A stretch of DNA of 64,000 nucleotides, taken from positions 310,001 to 374,000 of the forward strand of contig NBAY01000045.1 of the NCBI GenBank assembly GCA_002794775.1, read 5' to 3'. Below are positions 11,788-24,191 of the stretch, in pieces; position 1 is the first letter of the stretch, and each line of letters begins with the position of its first letter. The translations under genes were made by a program, and so were the position numbers. A model generated the notes under the pieces. That model was given only the letters and a program-made list of their open reading frames with translations. It had not been told where the DNA came from and ran no database searches. The DNA comes from Porodaedalea pini (lineage: Eukaryota > Basidiomycota > Agaricomycetes > Hymenochaetales > Hymenochaetaceae).

Positions 11788-12689
11788 CAAGGAAGACGAA
11801 GATGAAGGCATTGAGGACAGTGCTGGAGGAATCAACAATGACAGAAGTGATGATGAGGAGGATGAGGAAGATGAGGACAACAGCAGCAGCAACAACATCA
11901 ATTCTGCTGGTTGTAATCTGTGCCTGATGCAAGGCATAGAGTGCACTGGGACTCTTGGGAAGGCATGCATGAATTGTCAGAGGCTCCGGATCAGGTGTGA
12001 GCTGGCGATGCATGGCTGGGCAATGAACCACGTCATGCATGAGTGGGTTGCACAGACTCTGCCTCCTCAGTTGTGGTCAGCTGCTGGGTTGTCTTTGAGG
12101 CCTGCTACAAGTGTGGCACCAAGAACTCCAGTGAGGCTGCCTCCTGGAGTGTCGACAAGGGCTCCTGCAAGAGCATTGACAAGAGCGTTGATGAGACCAC
12201 CAACAGGTCCAGTAACAGCTGGGCCTAGTCATCTGGCTCATCCTAGTGTCAGGGTCAGCTCCTTTGATGATGAGATCAAGGAGCTGTCTGTTCACTTGTC
12301 GGAGGCAGAGTTGGATCAGGTGTTGTCTGTCCTGGGTCGGGATGCTTGCATGCTGGAACACACTGCTTCAGAGCTGGAGTGGCAGGTGGCAGTGCTGCAA
12401 GATAGGGCAGCCGCCATGTGGTCTAACATCGCATTGATGCAGTGGGCTCAGGACGAAGGCTTGGGGAAAGGAAAGGGAAAGGGAAAGGCGAGGTAGAGTC
12501 AGGACATGTGGACCCCTCTATTTAATCAAAAAAAGAAAACAGAAAAAGAAAAAAAAATTATACTTCTATAATTTTGTTTTTGAATTAATTGTTTTTTGAG
12601 TTTTGTGTTAGGTTTTTGTTAAGGAAAAGAAATGGGGCAAGAAAACACCAGGGGAGTTGAAATGAAGTGAAAAAAATAAATTGGGACGG
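11788..12689 (+). pseudogene. 3' fragment of the retroelement antisense Zn2Cys6 gene (copy 0)
   Basis: The frame from about 11790 to the TAG at 12494-12496 matches the C-terminal 40% of the genes at 13764 and 25429: an acidic Ser/Asp/Glu tract, the cluster CNLCLMQGIECTGTLGKAC with MNCQRLRIRC, a Pro/Arg-rich linker, and the Gly-Lys tail KGKGKGKAR. Here the last 30 codons are uninterrupted, confirming that the TGA after LL in the other copies is a mutated arginine codon. The 12497-12689 segment is the same AT-rich 3' region as in the other copies. It is truncated at the KDZ end on the left and entered by an LTR on the right. Confidence 0.8.
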
Positions 12690-13622
12690 TGATAATACTG
12701 AGTTCTGGTTGTTAGTAAAAGGAACCAGATGATTGAGTTCGAGGGAGACGTGTCTAGTGGGTCAATACCCTTGTTCCGGTCAAGTTCCATGGGTTCCGGA
12801 TCGAAGGATTTGAGTTGCGTGCATTCTGGTGTGTCAGGGGCAATGGAATCAGCAAAGCATACTAGCAAGGAAGTGTTCAAAGCTTAGCACTGGTGGAGTG
12901 CTTGAGATGTGTGGGGGATTGTTGGTGGCTGTGTTGGAAGATGCAGAGGCGCGCTAACACTAGTGTGACTTCTCAGAGTGGGATCGTCCTCGGTATGGAT
13001 GGCTGGTCCCTGTGCTCAGCAGGATGTCATCTGGAATACCAGAGAGTGGGCAAGATATGGAACTAGAGACAGTCCTGAGAGATAGCACACAAAGTTAGGC
13101 GTCAAAACTCAGGGGTGGAATTGCTGTTCTATCTACAACATTTGGCACTCTATAAATACTAAACAAGTGTCCTGTGTAAACATGAAAGGCAAAATAAAAT
13201 AAGACAAGTCCTCTATTGTCCTACCACTGAGCCTCCTGAGTGTTCCTTTGAGCGGCTCCACGATCCGGACAATTGAGAGGTGGGGACGGCACGTGTTGTC
13301 TTGGCATAGCATTGGTGAGCTTCGGGATCCTTTGTACAGAACTGGAACGACCAATGCCGGGCTGCCGCATGTTTGTTAGACAAAGGCAAATGAACGAACC
13401 TTTGGCAGGGTCGAGTGGACATGCACACAGATAAGTGCACCGGGGTTGGTCCGAGTAGCTGATGCGTGTGATCCGGTTGTTGCGTGTGTTCTGTGTTTGG
13501 GTAATCACTGCCGATCCAGGTGTACCACTTTGCTCAATTGCCGAGTCGAGGCTCTTCGACTTCATGACATACATCATGTGCATTCTGCTCATTCCATGCC
13601 CAACAAACCGGTTGGTGTTACA
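12690..13622 (-). mobile_element. 3' LTR of copy 1 (family A, 933 bp)
   Basis: Forward strand TGATAATACTGAG...GGTTGGTGTTACA. Relative to the 1096-bp LTRs of copy 2 it lacks about 160 bp near 13070. It carries CTCTATAAATAC on the forward strand near 13150. On the reverse strand the purine-rich CCCGAGGAGA (13623-13632) immediately precedes the LTR and is a candidate polypurine tract. Confidence 0.85.
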
Positions 13623-13763
13623 TCTCCTCGGGTGTTTTAAACAGTGACTGTCCCTAGTCACTCCGTCCTTCTGAATCCTCTTGTGTTTGTGGGATAAGGT
13701 GTCGTACGTTGGCCTCGTGTGGTCCACACCCTCTCTCTCACCTTCATCCATCACAACATCAAA

Positions 13764-15537
13764 ATGTTGTCTTACCAGCTTGGCATTTCCATGGAGTGCT
13801 TCCAGGCGATGGCGCAGCTCGAGCGAGAGGTTCAGGAATGGGAGTGAAGCATCCTCGAGCAGTGGGCAGAGTTCCTGTTCCATGATTTGACACCGGGGGT
13901 AGTACGTGCCTGGGTAGTCAGGTTGGCCGAATCTGATGTGAGTATTGACGTTCACCATGAGTGACTCTATACCTGATGCTTTCGTTTAGCAAATGCGGTC
14001 TGAGCTTCGTCACCATACAACCGAGTTTTGCTGTCTCGACATGTGGACTCATCTGCCAGAGAGTTGCTGGCAGCAGATGCATGACTACCTGAATGTGGCG
14101 AGGGATCGCTATGGGATGCAGGCTGATGCAGCAATAGCTGCAGAAATGGTGGCGACAGCACAAAACAAACCTGGGAGTACGGAGTTGGACTGGGAGTTGG
14201 CTGCATTTGATCGGCATGAATGACTTTGTCAGGCTAGTGAGACTGAGCGGCTTGATGAGCTGATTTGGTTTGGACAGCAGTCTCTCCCCGTATCGTCGAT
14301 GCGGCGCAGCATGTCTGCCCAACCAACAGCACCTGATCTTGGGTCTCCTGGTGGAAGTGATCTGGCTGGTTCCACTTGGACGAGAAATGTGCAACAGGCA
14401 GAACTGGCAGAACAAGTGCAATGAGCGCAACGAGCAGAATGGACAGAACAGACGGAATGACCGCAACAAGTGCAACAGGCGAGATCTGGTCCTGACGAAA
14501 CTGATCTACCGATCGAGGACGATCAGAGTGATGTGTCTTGTACTTCTTTGATGCAGGCATGGGTGGATAAGGAGTTGGTGACTCATGCTGCTGCCCACGC
14601 CTGTCGTCATCTGGTTTTTCCTCCTTGAGCACCAAGTGAAGAGTCGACTTGGATGGTCGTTGACGAGTGTCCTGCTAGTCCTCCACCTGGTTTTCGCGGG
14701 GAGTCAGATTACAGGGGACACGGCTCGGACTCAACTGTTCATGGCTCGCGGGGTCGATCTATGAGTGCTGCTTCAGGCAGGTACAGCAACAGCAGCAGCA
14801 ACAAGGGTCAGGCCGACGACGGCGAAGATGACGAGGACAAAGATGAGGACATTGATGATGAAGGAAGCGACAATGAAGGAAGTGACGATGGGGATGACAA
14901 GGAAGACAAGGACAACAGCAGCAGCAACAACATCAATTCTGCTGGTTGTAATCTGTGCCTGATGCAAGGCATAGAGTGCACTGGGACTCCTGGGAAGGCG
15001 TGCATGAATTGTCGGAAGCTCCGGATTAGGTGCGAGCTGTCGATGCATGGCTGGGCAATGAACTGTGTCATGCATGAGTGGGTTGTGCAGGCTCCGCCTC
15101 CTCGGTCATGGTCAGCTGCTGGGTCGTCTTCAAGACCTGCTACGAGCATGGTGCCAAGTACTCCAGTGAGGCTACCTCCTGGAACATCAACAAGGGCTCC
15201 TGCAAGAGCATCGATGAGGCCACCAACAGGTCCAGTGACAGCTGGGCCTAGTCATCTGGCTCGTCCTAGTGTCGGGGTCGGCTTGTTTGCTGATGGGGTT
15301 GAGGAGCTGTCTGTTCACTCATCGGAGGCAGAATCAGATCGGGAGTTGTCTGTCCTGGGTCGGGACGCTTGCATGCTCAAATGCACCGCTTCAGAGCTGG
15401 AGCAGCAGGCAGTGTTGCTGTGAGATAGAGCAGCCGCCATGTGGTCTAACGTCACGTCAATGCAGCAGGCTCAGGAGTCTAGATGGGATTGGGATGAAGG
15501 CTCAGGGAAAGAAAAGGGGAAGGGAAAAGCAAGGTAG
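13764..15537 (+). pseudogene. Antisense Zn2Cys6-motif gene of copy 1
   Basis: It lies opposite to gag-pol, between pol and the 3' LTR. The ATG begins MLSYQLGISMECFQAMAQLE. A 52-nt intron (13938-13989, GTGAGT...TTTAG) falls between LAESD and QMRSEL in phase 0. Without the intron the length is 1722 nt, exactly 574 codons, with no frameshift; it is broken only by TGA/TAG-type stops (for example after QEWE, DRHE and AVLL). The protein has a glutamate-rich N-terminal region, an acidic Ser-rich tract, a cluster CX2CX6CX7CX2CX6C (near 14949-15037), and a Gly-Lys tail. The cluster spacing fits fungal binuclear zinc DNA-binding domains, but no transcription-factor middle domain follows. The function is unknown. 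The forward-strand TATAAATA in the adjacent LTR could serve as its promoter. Confidence 0.75.
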
Positions 15538-15898
15538 AGTCGGGATGTGCGGAACACACGCAACACACAGAACCCTCTATTAAGTCGAAAAAAGAAAACA
15601 GAAAAAGAAAAAAAATTGTACTTCTATAATTTTGTTTTTGAATTAAAAGTTTTTTCGAGTTTTGTGTTAGGGTTTTGTTAAGGAAAAGAAATGGGGCAAG
15701 GAAACGCTGGGGGAGTCAAACTGAAGTGAAAAATAAATTGGGACGGAACCAGTGGAATGGCTGGAACGCTCAAAAGACAGCTTGCAGTTGAATGCATGCC
15801 AGAGTGGATTAATAGAATAGGATGATGAGAAGAGATGATGGAGAATTAAAGAAGAAAGGTGCATACATGGAGTCCTCAGAGCGGATCAGAGGTGAAGC
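15538..15898. other. Non-coding gap between antisense gene and pol end, copy 1
   Basis: Convergent 3' ends of the forward antisense gene and the reverse pol meet here. An A-rich tract (15586-15614) and a T-rich tract are conserved in all copies. No other feature seen. Confidence 0.6.
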
Positions 15899-17116
15899 CT
15901 AGGCATCAGAGTCAACAGACTCGGAATCAATGTCTGAGATGTCGTTCTGGTCCTCATCTTGCTCTTGGGCATTGTTCATCATTTTGAGCTCTTCCTCAGA
16001 GACTTCTATGAGTTTGGTAACTGGAACCGGAAGATTAGAATGGGGGAAGTAGGGAATAAGTCGAAACACAGCAATTCTAAGGCGGGAAACTGCCCCATTG
16101 AGTTCCGCCACAATATACAATCCTCCCTCCATTTTTCGAACAACCACGTAAGGGCCAAGGTACCAAGGTTTTGTCTTTTGATTGAGTTCCATTTTCATTT
16201 GTGGGTTCCTAAGAAGAACGAGTTGTCCTGGTTGGAAGTCATAGTCTTTAATAAGACGTCAGTTCACCTCCTCGAACTGTCTTGCATATGCGTGCCTGGC
16301 ATTGCTGACCTTCTTGGCGATAGCTTCTAAATCCTCGGGGCATTTTTGAAGCTGGTGAGCTTGGATGGAGACGAGTTCAGTAGTAGAGAGCAGGGACTTG
16401 ATTGGGGGTACAAGATACATAGCTTCAGAGATATCGAAGGGGAGCAGTGGCTCTACTCCATGGACCATGAAGTACGGCAACAGTCCTGTAGCTCATAGGA
16501 TAGTGATTCATTTGGCCCAAAATACTGAGTGAGCGTGCTCGTGCCAATGCTTCTTGTTTCCTTCTGTGGCTTTCATGAGAGCTTCCTGAACATCGAAATG
16601 CTTTCGTTCGATTAGCCCATTAGCATGTGAGTTGTAAGCTGAAATACAGATGTGATTGATGTGATAGTGATCCTTCAGCCAATCCAGCGCAGCTATGAAT
16701 GGCTTTCCATTGTTGGTGACGAGTTCTGGGCAAGCTCCGAAGTGGCAGAGTATATCCTCGAATATGAACTGGCCAATTGCTTTGCAAGTTTTGGAGCAGA
16801 GGAGATGGAACTCAGGGTATCCTGAAAGTGAGCATTGTGCATGGACAATGTAGCAATAACCTCCTGCCTTTGGCATGACTTTTGTGTTGATGTGCACCTT
16901 CGAGAATAGGGGAGAAATGGATGGGACTGTTGGCAGAATAAGAACTTGCTTCATCTGCCTGATCTGGCATTCGTTGCACGTCTTAACATAGTGCTTGACA
17001 TCGTGTCCAAGGGAGGGCCACCAGAATCGATTGAGGAGTCTGGCTCATACCAAATATACTCCCTTATGTCTGAGGTCATCATGGGCAGCCTTGATGAGTG
17101 TCCAACGACGTTCTGG
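15899..17116 (-). pseudogene. Integrase core and C-terminal domain, copy 1
   Basis: The reading continues from the part beyond the solo LTR. Two catalytic aspartates are changed to asparagine by G-to-A transitions: HINTKVMP (about 16895; HIDTKVMP in copy 2) and VTNNGKPF (about 16717; VTDNGKAF in copy 2). The glutamate in GLIERKHF remains. The C-terminal barrel region (YLGPYVVVRKMEGGLY) ends with an acidic tail at the stop 15899-15901. Confidence 0.8.
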
Positions 17117-18049
17117 TGTAGATCCTGACTTAGGGGTGTCTGGGATCAGTGGTCCTTTTGGGGACGTGATTGCATGCTCTGGGAGGTTAGGGGTTGACTG
17201 TGGTAAGATCACTCAACGTACCAGTATGCGTCGGTACGCTTCGGTACACGCCGGTACGTGTTGATATCAAGAACTAAGCTCGGAAACTCCTGTCAGGTCT
17301 GTGCTTGACCAGTACGGAGTCGGTACATGTGGGTAATCAACACCGGTATGATGCGATCACTGCAAGCGATGAGGGTCGAGTTATGGAGTAAGAGACGAGA
17401 GACGGTTTCAAGAGACGAGATGCTAAGACGAAGATGGAACAACTACGAGGTTTACGAGAACTAAGACGAATCGCACTCAAGTCACCCTGTCTGAGGGAGA
17501 CTCTGTGGTAGAACTGACTTGTCCTCTACCTATGACATGGGATGCATATTTATACTAAGTCCAAAGATCTATCTACAGTTAATAATTTCCATACAGGCAT
17601 AATGTGCATATCAGTTGAAACATAGAGAAGTCAAAAGGAAAAGTCATAGGTCATAGAGGCACACATAGAGAGCATAGAAATCAGAAGAACATAGGAAAAA
17701 CATAAATCATAATGAGGAAAAACATCCACATCACGTCCGACCATACTGGTGCTCCACCAGAACTCAGATCGTCCAATCGGTACATGGCTCCTGTCTTCGG
17801 ACAGCAGTCCGGTACGCGTCTTGGCTGTATGCTCCATGTGATCGCATCCCTAATCATCCAGATAAGATCTCTGGTACATTCTGGTATGCTTTTGGAGATC
17901 TCGGAATGTGTTGATGACACAATCATGAGGTTCTGATTCAAGACCGGACCAATCGGATTGAGCCCGGTACTGATTGGTACATGTCAGAACCAGTTCTCTA
18001 GTGCTTCTGGAGTGATCAGTGGTGATGGAATGATCAGCACGGCTCTACA
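17117..18049 (+). mobile_element. Solo LTR, family C (933 bp), in the copy 1 integrase
   Basis: TGTAGATCCTGACTTAGG...GGCTCTACA with a perfect CTGG target duplication at 17113-17116 and 18050-18053. The uninterrupted site is in copy 2 near 28827. The orientation is arbitrary because it has no coding content. The second family C LTR (22532-23464) is inverted relative to it. Confidence 0.9.
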
Positions 18050-19709
18050 CTGGTTCGACGACAACCTGGTGCTGCTCGTTCCATGCTTTCTGCCACAGCT
18101 TTCCAGCTTGAATGAAGAATCCCATCGCGTACCTGACTAGTGCGGGGATGTCCTTCTCTGGGATCGACGAAATTAGCAGTGGGTCTTCTAAGAAGCATTT
18201 TATGTCATCAAGATGATGATCCTTGGCACATGCCGAGTCGGAGGCTGGGAACAATTCCGGATCACCTGTTCTGGGTGTTCTGTTCATTGTGTTTGTTGTG
18301 TTCAATCTGTTTGTTGCATAGGCGGAACCAATGGAATAGGCTTGACCTAAGATAAACACATACACTTTGTTGATCCATGCCTCGTAGTCATCCTCCTCTT
18401 GTGGATCGGTTGGTGCAGCTCACCTACGAGATAATCCGTCTGTGCTGGTGAGCTCCAAAGCTGGTACATGTCATAGGATGAACGAGAACAAGAGAATGCC
18501 GGTGATCCACCTGTTGATGGTAGCATTAGGTTGTAAATCAGGGTTGTTGATCGTCCCTTTGATGTATGCTGCGTCCATTTCTACGATGAGCTTGCGAACT
18601 CCAATGAGAAAGAGACGGTTAGCTCACAGGGCTTGGAATAGACCAAATAACTTGATTTTTGGCTGGGAATACGTAACTTAGACCTAGTTCCAGTTGATGG
18701 ACCCAAACCTGTTGATACGTCGATGGCCATCAGCGTGTTCCTGGCCAAGCATCCAGCCGACTCCAATGATGGATGAGTCGACAGCGAGTATGACTTCGAG
18801 ATCTGACTGGTAGTCGATAGCGCAGAGGGCCGAGCACTTCATAACTGCTTCCTTGAGAGCATCCATGGCATCCTGTTCTTCAATTCCCCAATCAAAAATT
18901 ATGTTCTTCTTCGTCAGGCAAATGAGCGGGCGAGCCATCTTGGCGAAGTCCTTGATAAAGACTCGCAAGACTCCTGCTGTGCCGAGAAATCCCTTGACCT
19001 CGGTGACTGTGCAACACGATGGCCAGTTGTGGACCTTCTGAATCTTAGAGTCATCTGGTTCTCGACCCTGGTAAGTGCACTTGTGACCAACAATAATGCC
19101 GTATGGGGCGCATATACATAGCTTTTTGGCTGAGAAGGTTCCTCCCACAACTTTGACTCATTGAAGGATTTGGTTGATGTCCTGGAGATGCTCCCAGATG
19201 AAGCATTGAATCCCTGGGTTCTCAGGGATCGTTTTGTATGATCCATCGGGGAGTTTGTACTGTGTCTTTGGTCCTCTAGCCATAATGTTGTCAGTGTAGG
19301 GGGTCGTAACTTCTGGGATCTTGTCTTGCAGAATGAACATGAGGTCATTGTGAAGGATTTGAAGTGAATTCGTGTACCCCATGGGGAGTACTGTGAGGAA
19401 AAATGTTCCAAGGGGCATCTGGAAGGTAGTCAGGTCTCGGGAGCTTTCGTGCAAGGTTTGCTGGTCAAAGGCAACGAAGAGATCCAGTTTGGTGTAGCAG
19501 GCATGGCCACCAAATTGCTTGGCAAGCATGTCAACATTTGGGGGCACAGCCATGTCACGTATTGTAATTCTATTGAGATCTTGCAGATCGTGGACAAAGC
19601 GAAGTGAGACTCTGTCCTTCTTCATAACCGAAAACATCTGTGATCGGTAAGACGAGTTCGAGGGTTCGTAAACTCTGGCATTGATCTTCTCGTGTAAAAG
19701 TTTGATCAT
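18050..19709 (-). pseudogene. RT, RNase H and integrase N-terminal part, copy 1
   Basis: The order on the reverse strand is: RT (CYTKLDLFVAFDQQ, LTVLPMGYTNS), with the catalytic YxDD changed to YTDN at 19287-19298 (YADD in copy 2); a linker with IFDWGIEEQDAM typical of the RT-RNase H connection; RNase H start VILAVDSSIIGVGW; and the integrase spacer. Several frames are needed, and stops occur after INQILQ and SINWN. The two losses in the YxDD box are both CpG-type transitions. Inactive. Confidence 0.85.
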
Positions 19710-19829
19710 TGCTTCTCAAATTCCCAGCGGAATGGGAATGTTCCTGTGGACCCACGGAACATGTGGAACTGTCAGAATGCATACTGGGTCAAACCAACGT
19801 GGGTCCAACACTCCTCAATCAGTCTCTAC

Positions 19830-21440
19830 CTAGGCTAGCGCACCTTCTTGTAACATGATTAAGTTGATGACTAGCTTCTGTTCCTCAGGCCAAAGAAATT
19901 CACAGGGATCAATGTCAAAAGTGTCAGCTCGTTCCTGTGTAAACTTGCTGGTTGGTGTAAAAGTGAAAGGTTTGGTAGGGAGTACTGGCATCCCTTCTAG
20001 CGGGCTGGGATGCTTGCGTTGCACAATCCTGAATTCCTCAGGGAGCATTCCAGCGATGGTATGAACCTTATTGGCAACTTTCTTGTAGGCCAGAACTGTG
20101 GGATCGGTGCCATCTGGGGTTTCGAGGACGCATGAGTCATATTGAGCGTCGTTGACATCGAGGGATAAGTTATCTGGTGAAAAGAAAAGGTGGCGATGGC
20201 ATTGTTCATAAATAGAGACCAGAATCGTAGAGTCTAAGATCGAAAATACTGAATGTGAGGTTTTGGGAGTGCATATAGTGAGCTGTTTGTCATCTCTCCG
20301 ATGCTGGGACATCAGTTCCTTGACCACTGAAAACCCGACTGCTTATTGAAGTGAGTGATGGTATGGACTCCGGTTGCGACCTTGCATTTTTGCCAGTGTT
20401 CAGATGGATTGGTGAGCATGATATGCTGGTCTCCTGAGAGGAAGTCCTTTGTTTTGCACTCAGTGATGGCAAAGAATGGTCAACCAAGTAGGGCTTCAAA
20501 TGGAGTGTTTCAAACTACCTGTGCTTGGAGCAAGACATCAACACCAGCAATGGACACCTTAACATTCTGAATCATCCCCAGTGTAGAGGAACAACCTGTA
20601 TTGGCAGACTCGAGAGTCATTGACTGGTCAGCACGTAGGTGGATACCTAATTTCTCCCATATGTCTTCGTGAATGAGGCAAACAACAGCACCTTGGTCGA
20701 GAATACATTCGACTTCCAATGCGTCCGTGAAAATTGCCTTAACCATCCATAGTGGCAGACATTCTTCGGCAGCTGGTCCTACATCGTGATCTGGACATCC
20801 ACTGTGTGCGACGAGGCCGTCAGTGGACTAGGACGAGCCAGGATGGCTGGTTCCGGGCGTTCTGGGTGTTCTGTGCATTGTGCTCATTGTGCTTGTTCCG
20901 CCTGACCAGGTGGACATCTCCTACTGTCAAATGCCTTGTTGTGGTGAGGTCCTTCATCTGTTTTCGTACATCAGGGGCCAGAGCTAATAGTTCTCGCTGT
21001 GAGATGGTGATGTTCGAGTCGAGGGAGCGAGTGAGTACTTTCTGCACAACCACAGCATCTTTGACTGGGGACATGTATCAGTACTGCAGCTGCGTGGATG
21101 ACATCTTGGGTGCATCAGCGGGTTGCAGCTTTGCTGGGTGGGTTGAGGCCTCTGGCTTCACTGCGGGGACTGGAGCTGCCTTGGGTTCTGTTCTAGGGGG
21201 TGCAGTCAGTTTAGGGGGGACTTGAACTCCGTCAAACTTAGCTTTTTGTGCCGCACTTGTCCTCTTCCTCACTTCTCCTAACAACACTTTGAGCCTCTCT
21301 ACCTCATATTCATCTTCCGGGATTTCTTCAATCGTCACTGAGGCCACGAGAGCGGGTTAGGGAAATGTAGTTTCGGAGTTGGCAACTTCAACTAAGTTGA
21401 CTGTATGTGCAACTTGATCCTTTCCTAGGAACCCATCGAT
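19830..21440 (-). pseudogene. Protease region and linker, copy 1
   Basis: The aspartic protease-like motif VECILDQGAVVCLIHEDIW (LDQG near 20690-20703) fits the Ty3/gypsy protease position but has Gln-Gly in place of the usual Ser/Thr-Gly. Downstream is a conserved spacer (SVFSILDSTILVSIYEQ). Upstream is a Pro/Ala-rich linker (PRTEPKAAPVPAVKPEAS). Stops and frame changes interrupt it. Confidence 0.7.
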
Positions 21441-22531
21441 ATGTTCCATGATTGTTCGTCCAGGGACCGTGCTTGGGATGAAGCTTCCATTGGCTAGGGT
21501 GACTTGTCCTTCAGCATTGCATGCGCACTTGCCATTCTGGATATATTCAAGGATGTTTGGGCAAGATCAAATGAAATGGCTTAGCTCTCCACAGAACATG
21601 CATCCTGGATTCCGTGGCTGCAAAGGTACGGGTGCTGCTGGTGATGTCGAGACTGGTGTGTTGCTTCTAGTCGTACCTGATCCTCATCCCATGGTGTCGA
21701 GCTGGACTTGGAAGCTCTTGAGCATTTTCATGACTGTGCTGAGATCGACCTCCTCCTTTTTGATGGTAGTTGAGCTGCTGGAAGTTGAGGTGCGTGATAC
21801 TTGAGTCATCGAGCCACTGAATGATGCTCCTCTGAGGATGAAGTCAGCATGCTGGACAATAGTTTTGATCTTGTAAGGGTCGCCTTCTTCATGATCAGAC
21901 TCCTTAATCTCCAAGTGCCAAAGAAGCACTGTATGTAAGTCGCCAGTGATTCCTCTCAGGAACGTGTGCTGAGATTCTGGCTTGGTGAGCTTATCTTTCA
22001 TGATAAGATAGTCGGATTGGACTATGAAATCTCACTTATACTGCCCTAGATCTTCACAAGAGCAGATCCCTTGTTCGGCTCAGTTGACGACCATTTGCTC
22101 AAACTTGGCGTGGGAGTAGCATCGTCCCACCCCGAGGCTGGGGTATAATCTGATGGTCGCTTTCTTGATGTCGTTCCATATGATCGGGTTAGCTTTGAAC
22201 TCATCCAAGGTTTCCCAGAGTTCAGCAACTTCTGCCGAGGCGTAGTACCTGGTGTATTTGGCTTTCGATCCATCATCCCATGCGAGATCGTCAGCAAGGA
22301 ACTCTATATCCTCAAAGTAACGGGGTAGGTCCCTGGTGTTGGAACTGTCAAAGTGTGTGGCATCGTGCTGCCCGCATCGTGGTGCTTTTGTTGCCATCGG
22401 TGGCTGATAGATAGTGTGAAGGGACGAGCGTAGGATCTGAGGAGTTAACGAAGAGGTAAGTCGTTGGCAAGTGGCAAGAGTTCTGGATGCTAAAGGTGCT
22501 GCTAGCAGAACGGACAGATCGGATGGAATGG
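21441..22531 (-). pseudogene. Gag C-terminal half with zinc knuckle, copy 1
   Basis: It contains the capsid-like region (DIEFLADDLAWDDGSKAKYT, AEVAELWETLDEFKANP) and a CCHC knuckle, CMFCGELSHFI then a stop then SC (about 21560-21605). The stop replaces the arginine seen in copy 2 (CGA to TGA). The N-terminal part is separated by a solo LTR. Confidence 0.75.
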
Positions 22532-23464
22532 TGTAGAGCCATGCCGATTGTCCCATCACTGCCGATCACTCCAGAAGCACTTGAGAATTGGTTCTGACGC
22601 GTACCGATCAGTACTGGACTGAATCTGATCAGTCCGGTTTCGAATCAGAACTTTGCAATCGCATCAGCAACACGTTCCGAGACCTCCAAAAGCATGTCGG
22701 AATGTACCAGAGACCTTATCTGGATGATTAGGGACACGGTCACATGGAGCATACAGCCAAGACGTGTACCAGACTGCTGTCCAAAGACGGGAGCCACATA
22801 CCGATTGGACGATCTGAGTTCTGGTGGAGCACCGGTATGGTCGGACATGGTGCAGATGTTTTTCCTCATTATGATTTATGTTTTTCCTATGTTCTTCTGA
22901 TTTCTATGCTCTCTATGCGTGCCTCTATGACCTATGACTTTTCCTTTTGACTTCTCTATGTTTCAACTGATATGCACATTATGCCTGTATGGAAATTATT
23001 AACTGTAGATAGATCTTTGGACTTAGTATAAATATGCATCCCATGTCGTAGGTAGAGGACAAGGGAGTTCTACCACAGAGTCTCCCTCAGACAGGGTAAC
23101 TTGAGTACAATCCATCTTAGTTCTTGTAAACCTCATAGTTGTTCCGTCTTCATCTTAGCATCTCGTCTCTCGCAACTGCCTCTCATCTCTTACTCCGTAA
23201 CCCGAACCTCATTGCTCACAGTAATCACATTGTACTGGTGTTGATTACCCGCATGTACCGACTCTGTACCGGTCAAGCACAGACCCGACAGGACTTTCCA
23301 ACCCCAGTTCTTGATATCGACACGTACCGGCATGTACTGAAGCGTACCGACACGTACCAGTACATCAAGTGATCTTACTGCAGTCAACCCCTAACCTCCC
23401 AGAGCACGCGATCACGTCCCCAAAAGGACCACTGATCCCAGACACCCCTAAGTCAGGATCTACA
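22532..23464 (-). mobile_element. Solo LTR, family C (933 bp), in copy 1 gag
   Basis: TGTAGAGCC...CAGGATCTACA with a perfect ATGG duplication (22528-22531 and 23465-23468). Same family and length as 17117-18049 but in inverse orientation. The short reverse-strand frame with DPDLGVSGISGPFGD belongs to this LTR, not to gag. Confidence 0.9.
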
Positions 23465-23943
23465 ATGGATGGAACGACTGGGGAAGAGAATACTGCAGTG
23501 GAACTGGATGAGGGAAACTGTAGATGTGATAGACAAAGAGTAGGGCTTCCTGGCCGCGAGGTGGACTGCTGGGAACCGGTTGGGGATCGGGATTCTGAGG
23601 TGGACTGCGGGGCTGATGGTTCTGCTGATGTTGGAGGTAGATTCGAACCGAGAAATGAAAACGGGGATGAGATTGTAGACAGGAACAATGACAGGAATTT
23701 TGATGAGTCTTCTGATACCGAGGCTTGGAATGCTGAAGATGGAGGTGAAGGGGAGTGATCGTCGAGATCCTCTGACCTGTGCAGATCGGATGATAAGATG
23801 CGGTCAACGGTTTCTTCTTCACCTGAGTCTGTTGATTGAATCTGTGCTTCTTTGGCTTCACGTTCCAGCCTGGCTAGAATCCACTTATTCGGTGGGTGAC
23901 CTGAATGTGACACGATTGAAACCCCCTCGTGGTGGGCTCCACT
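23465..23943 (-). pseudogene. Gag N-terminus and primer-binding region, copy 1
   Basis: The ATG at 23911-23913 begins MSHSGHPPNKWILARLERE, followed by a Ser/Pro-rich segment. Just 3' of the 5' LTR the reverse strand reads AG then TGGAGCCCACCACGAGG, in the position of a tRNA primer-binding site; the primer tRNA is not identified. Confidence 0.75.
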
Positions 23944-24191
23944 TGATAATACTGAGTTCTGGTTGTTAGTAAAAGGAACCAGATGATTGAGTTCGAGGGA
24001 GACGTGTCTAGTGGGTCAATACCCTTGTTCCGGTCAAGTTCCATGGGTTCCGGATCAAAGGATTCGAGTTGCGTGCATTCCGGTGTGTCAGGGGCAACGG
24101 AATCAGCGAAGCATACTAGCAAGGAAGTGTTCAAAGCTTAGCGCCGGCAGAGCACTTGAGATGTGTGGGGGATCATTGGTGGCTGTGTTGG
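23944..24191 (-). mobile_element. Inner 248 bp of the copy 1 5' LTR
   Basis: Starts TGATAATACTGAG like every family A LTR but stops at GCTGTGTTGG, where copy 2 begins. The remainder is at 35902-36748. The 4 bases TTGG (24188-24191) and TCGG (35898-35901) are the target duplication of copy 2. Confidence 0.85.

Noticed and set aside
11785..11970. Serine/leucine-repeat ORFs on the reverse strand of the acidic tracts (also near 14800 and 26500)
   Set aside because: They are the complementary strand of GAT/GAG/AGC-rich codons of the antisense gene.
17117..23464. The two family C LTRs as the ends of one retroelement
   Set aside because: They are in inverse orientation, each has its own target duplication (CTGG and ATGG), and the sequence between them is copy 1 gag-pol.
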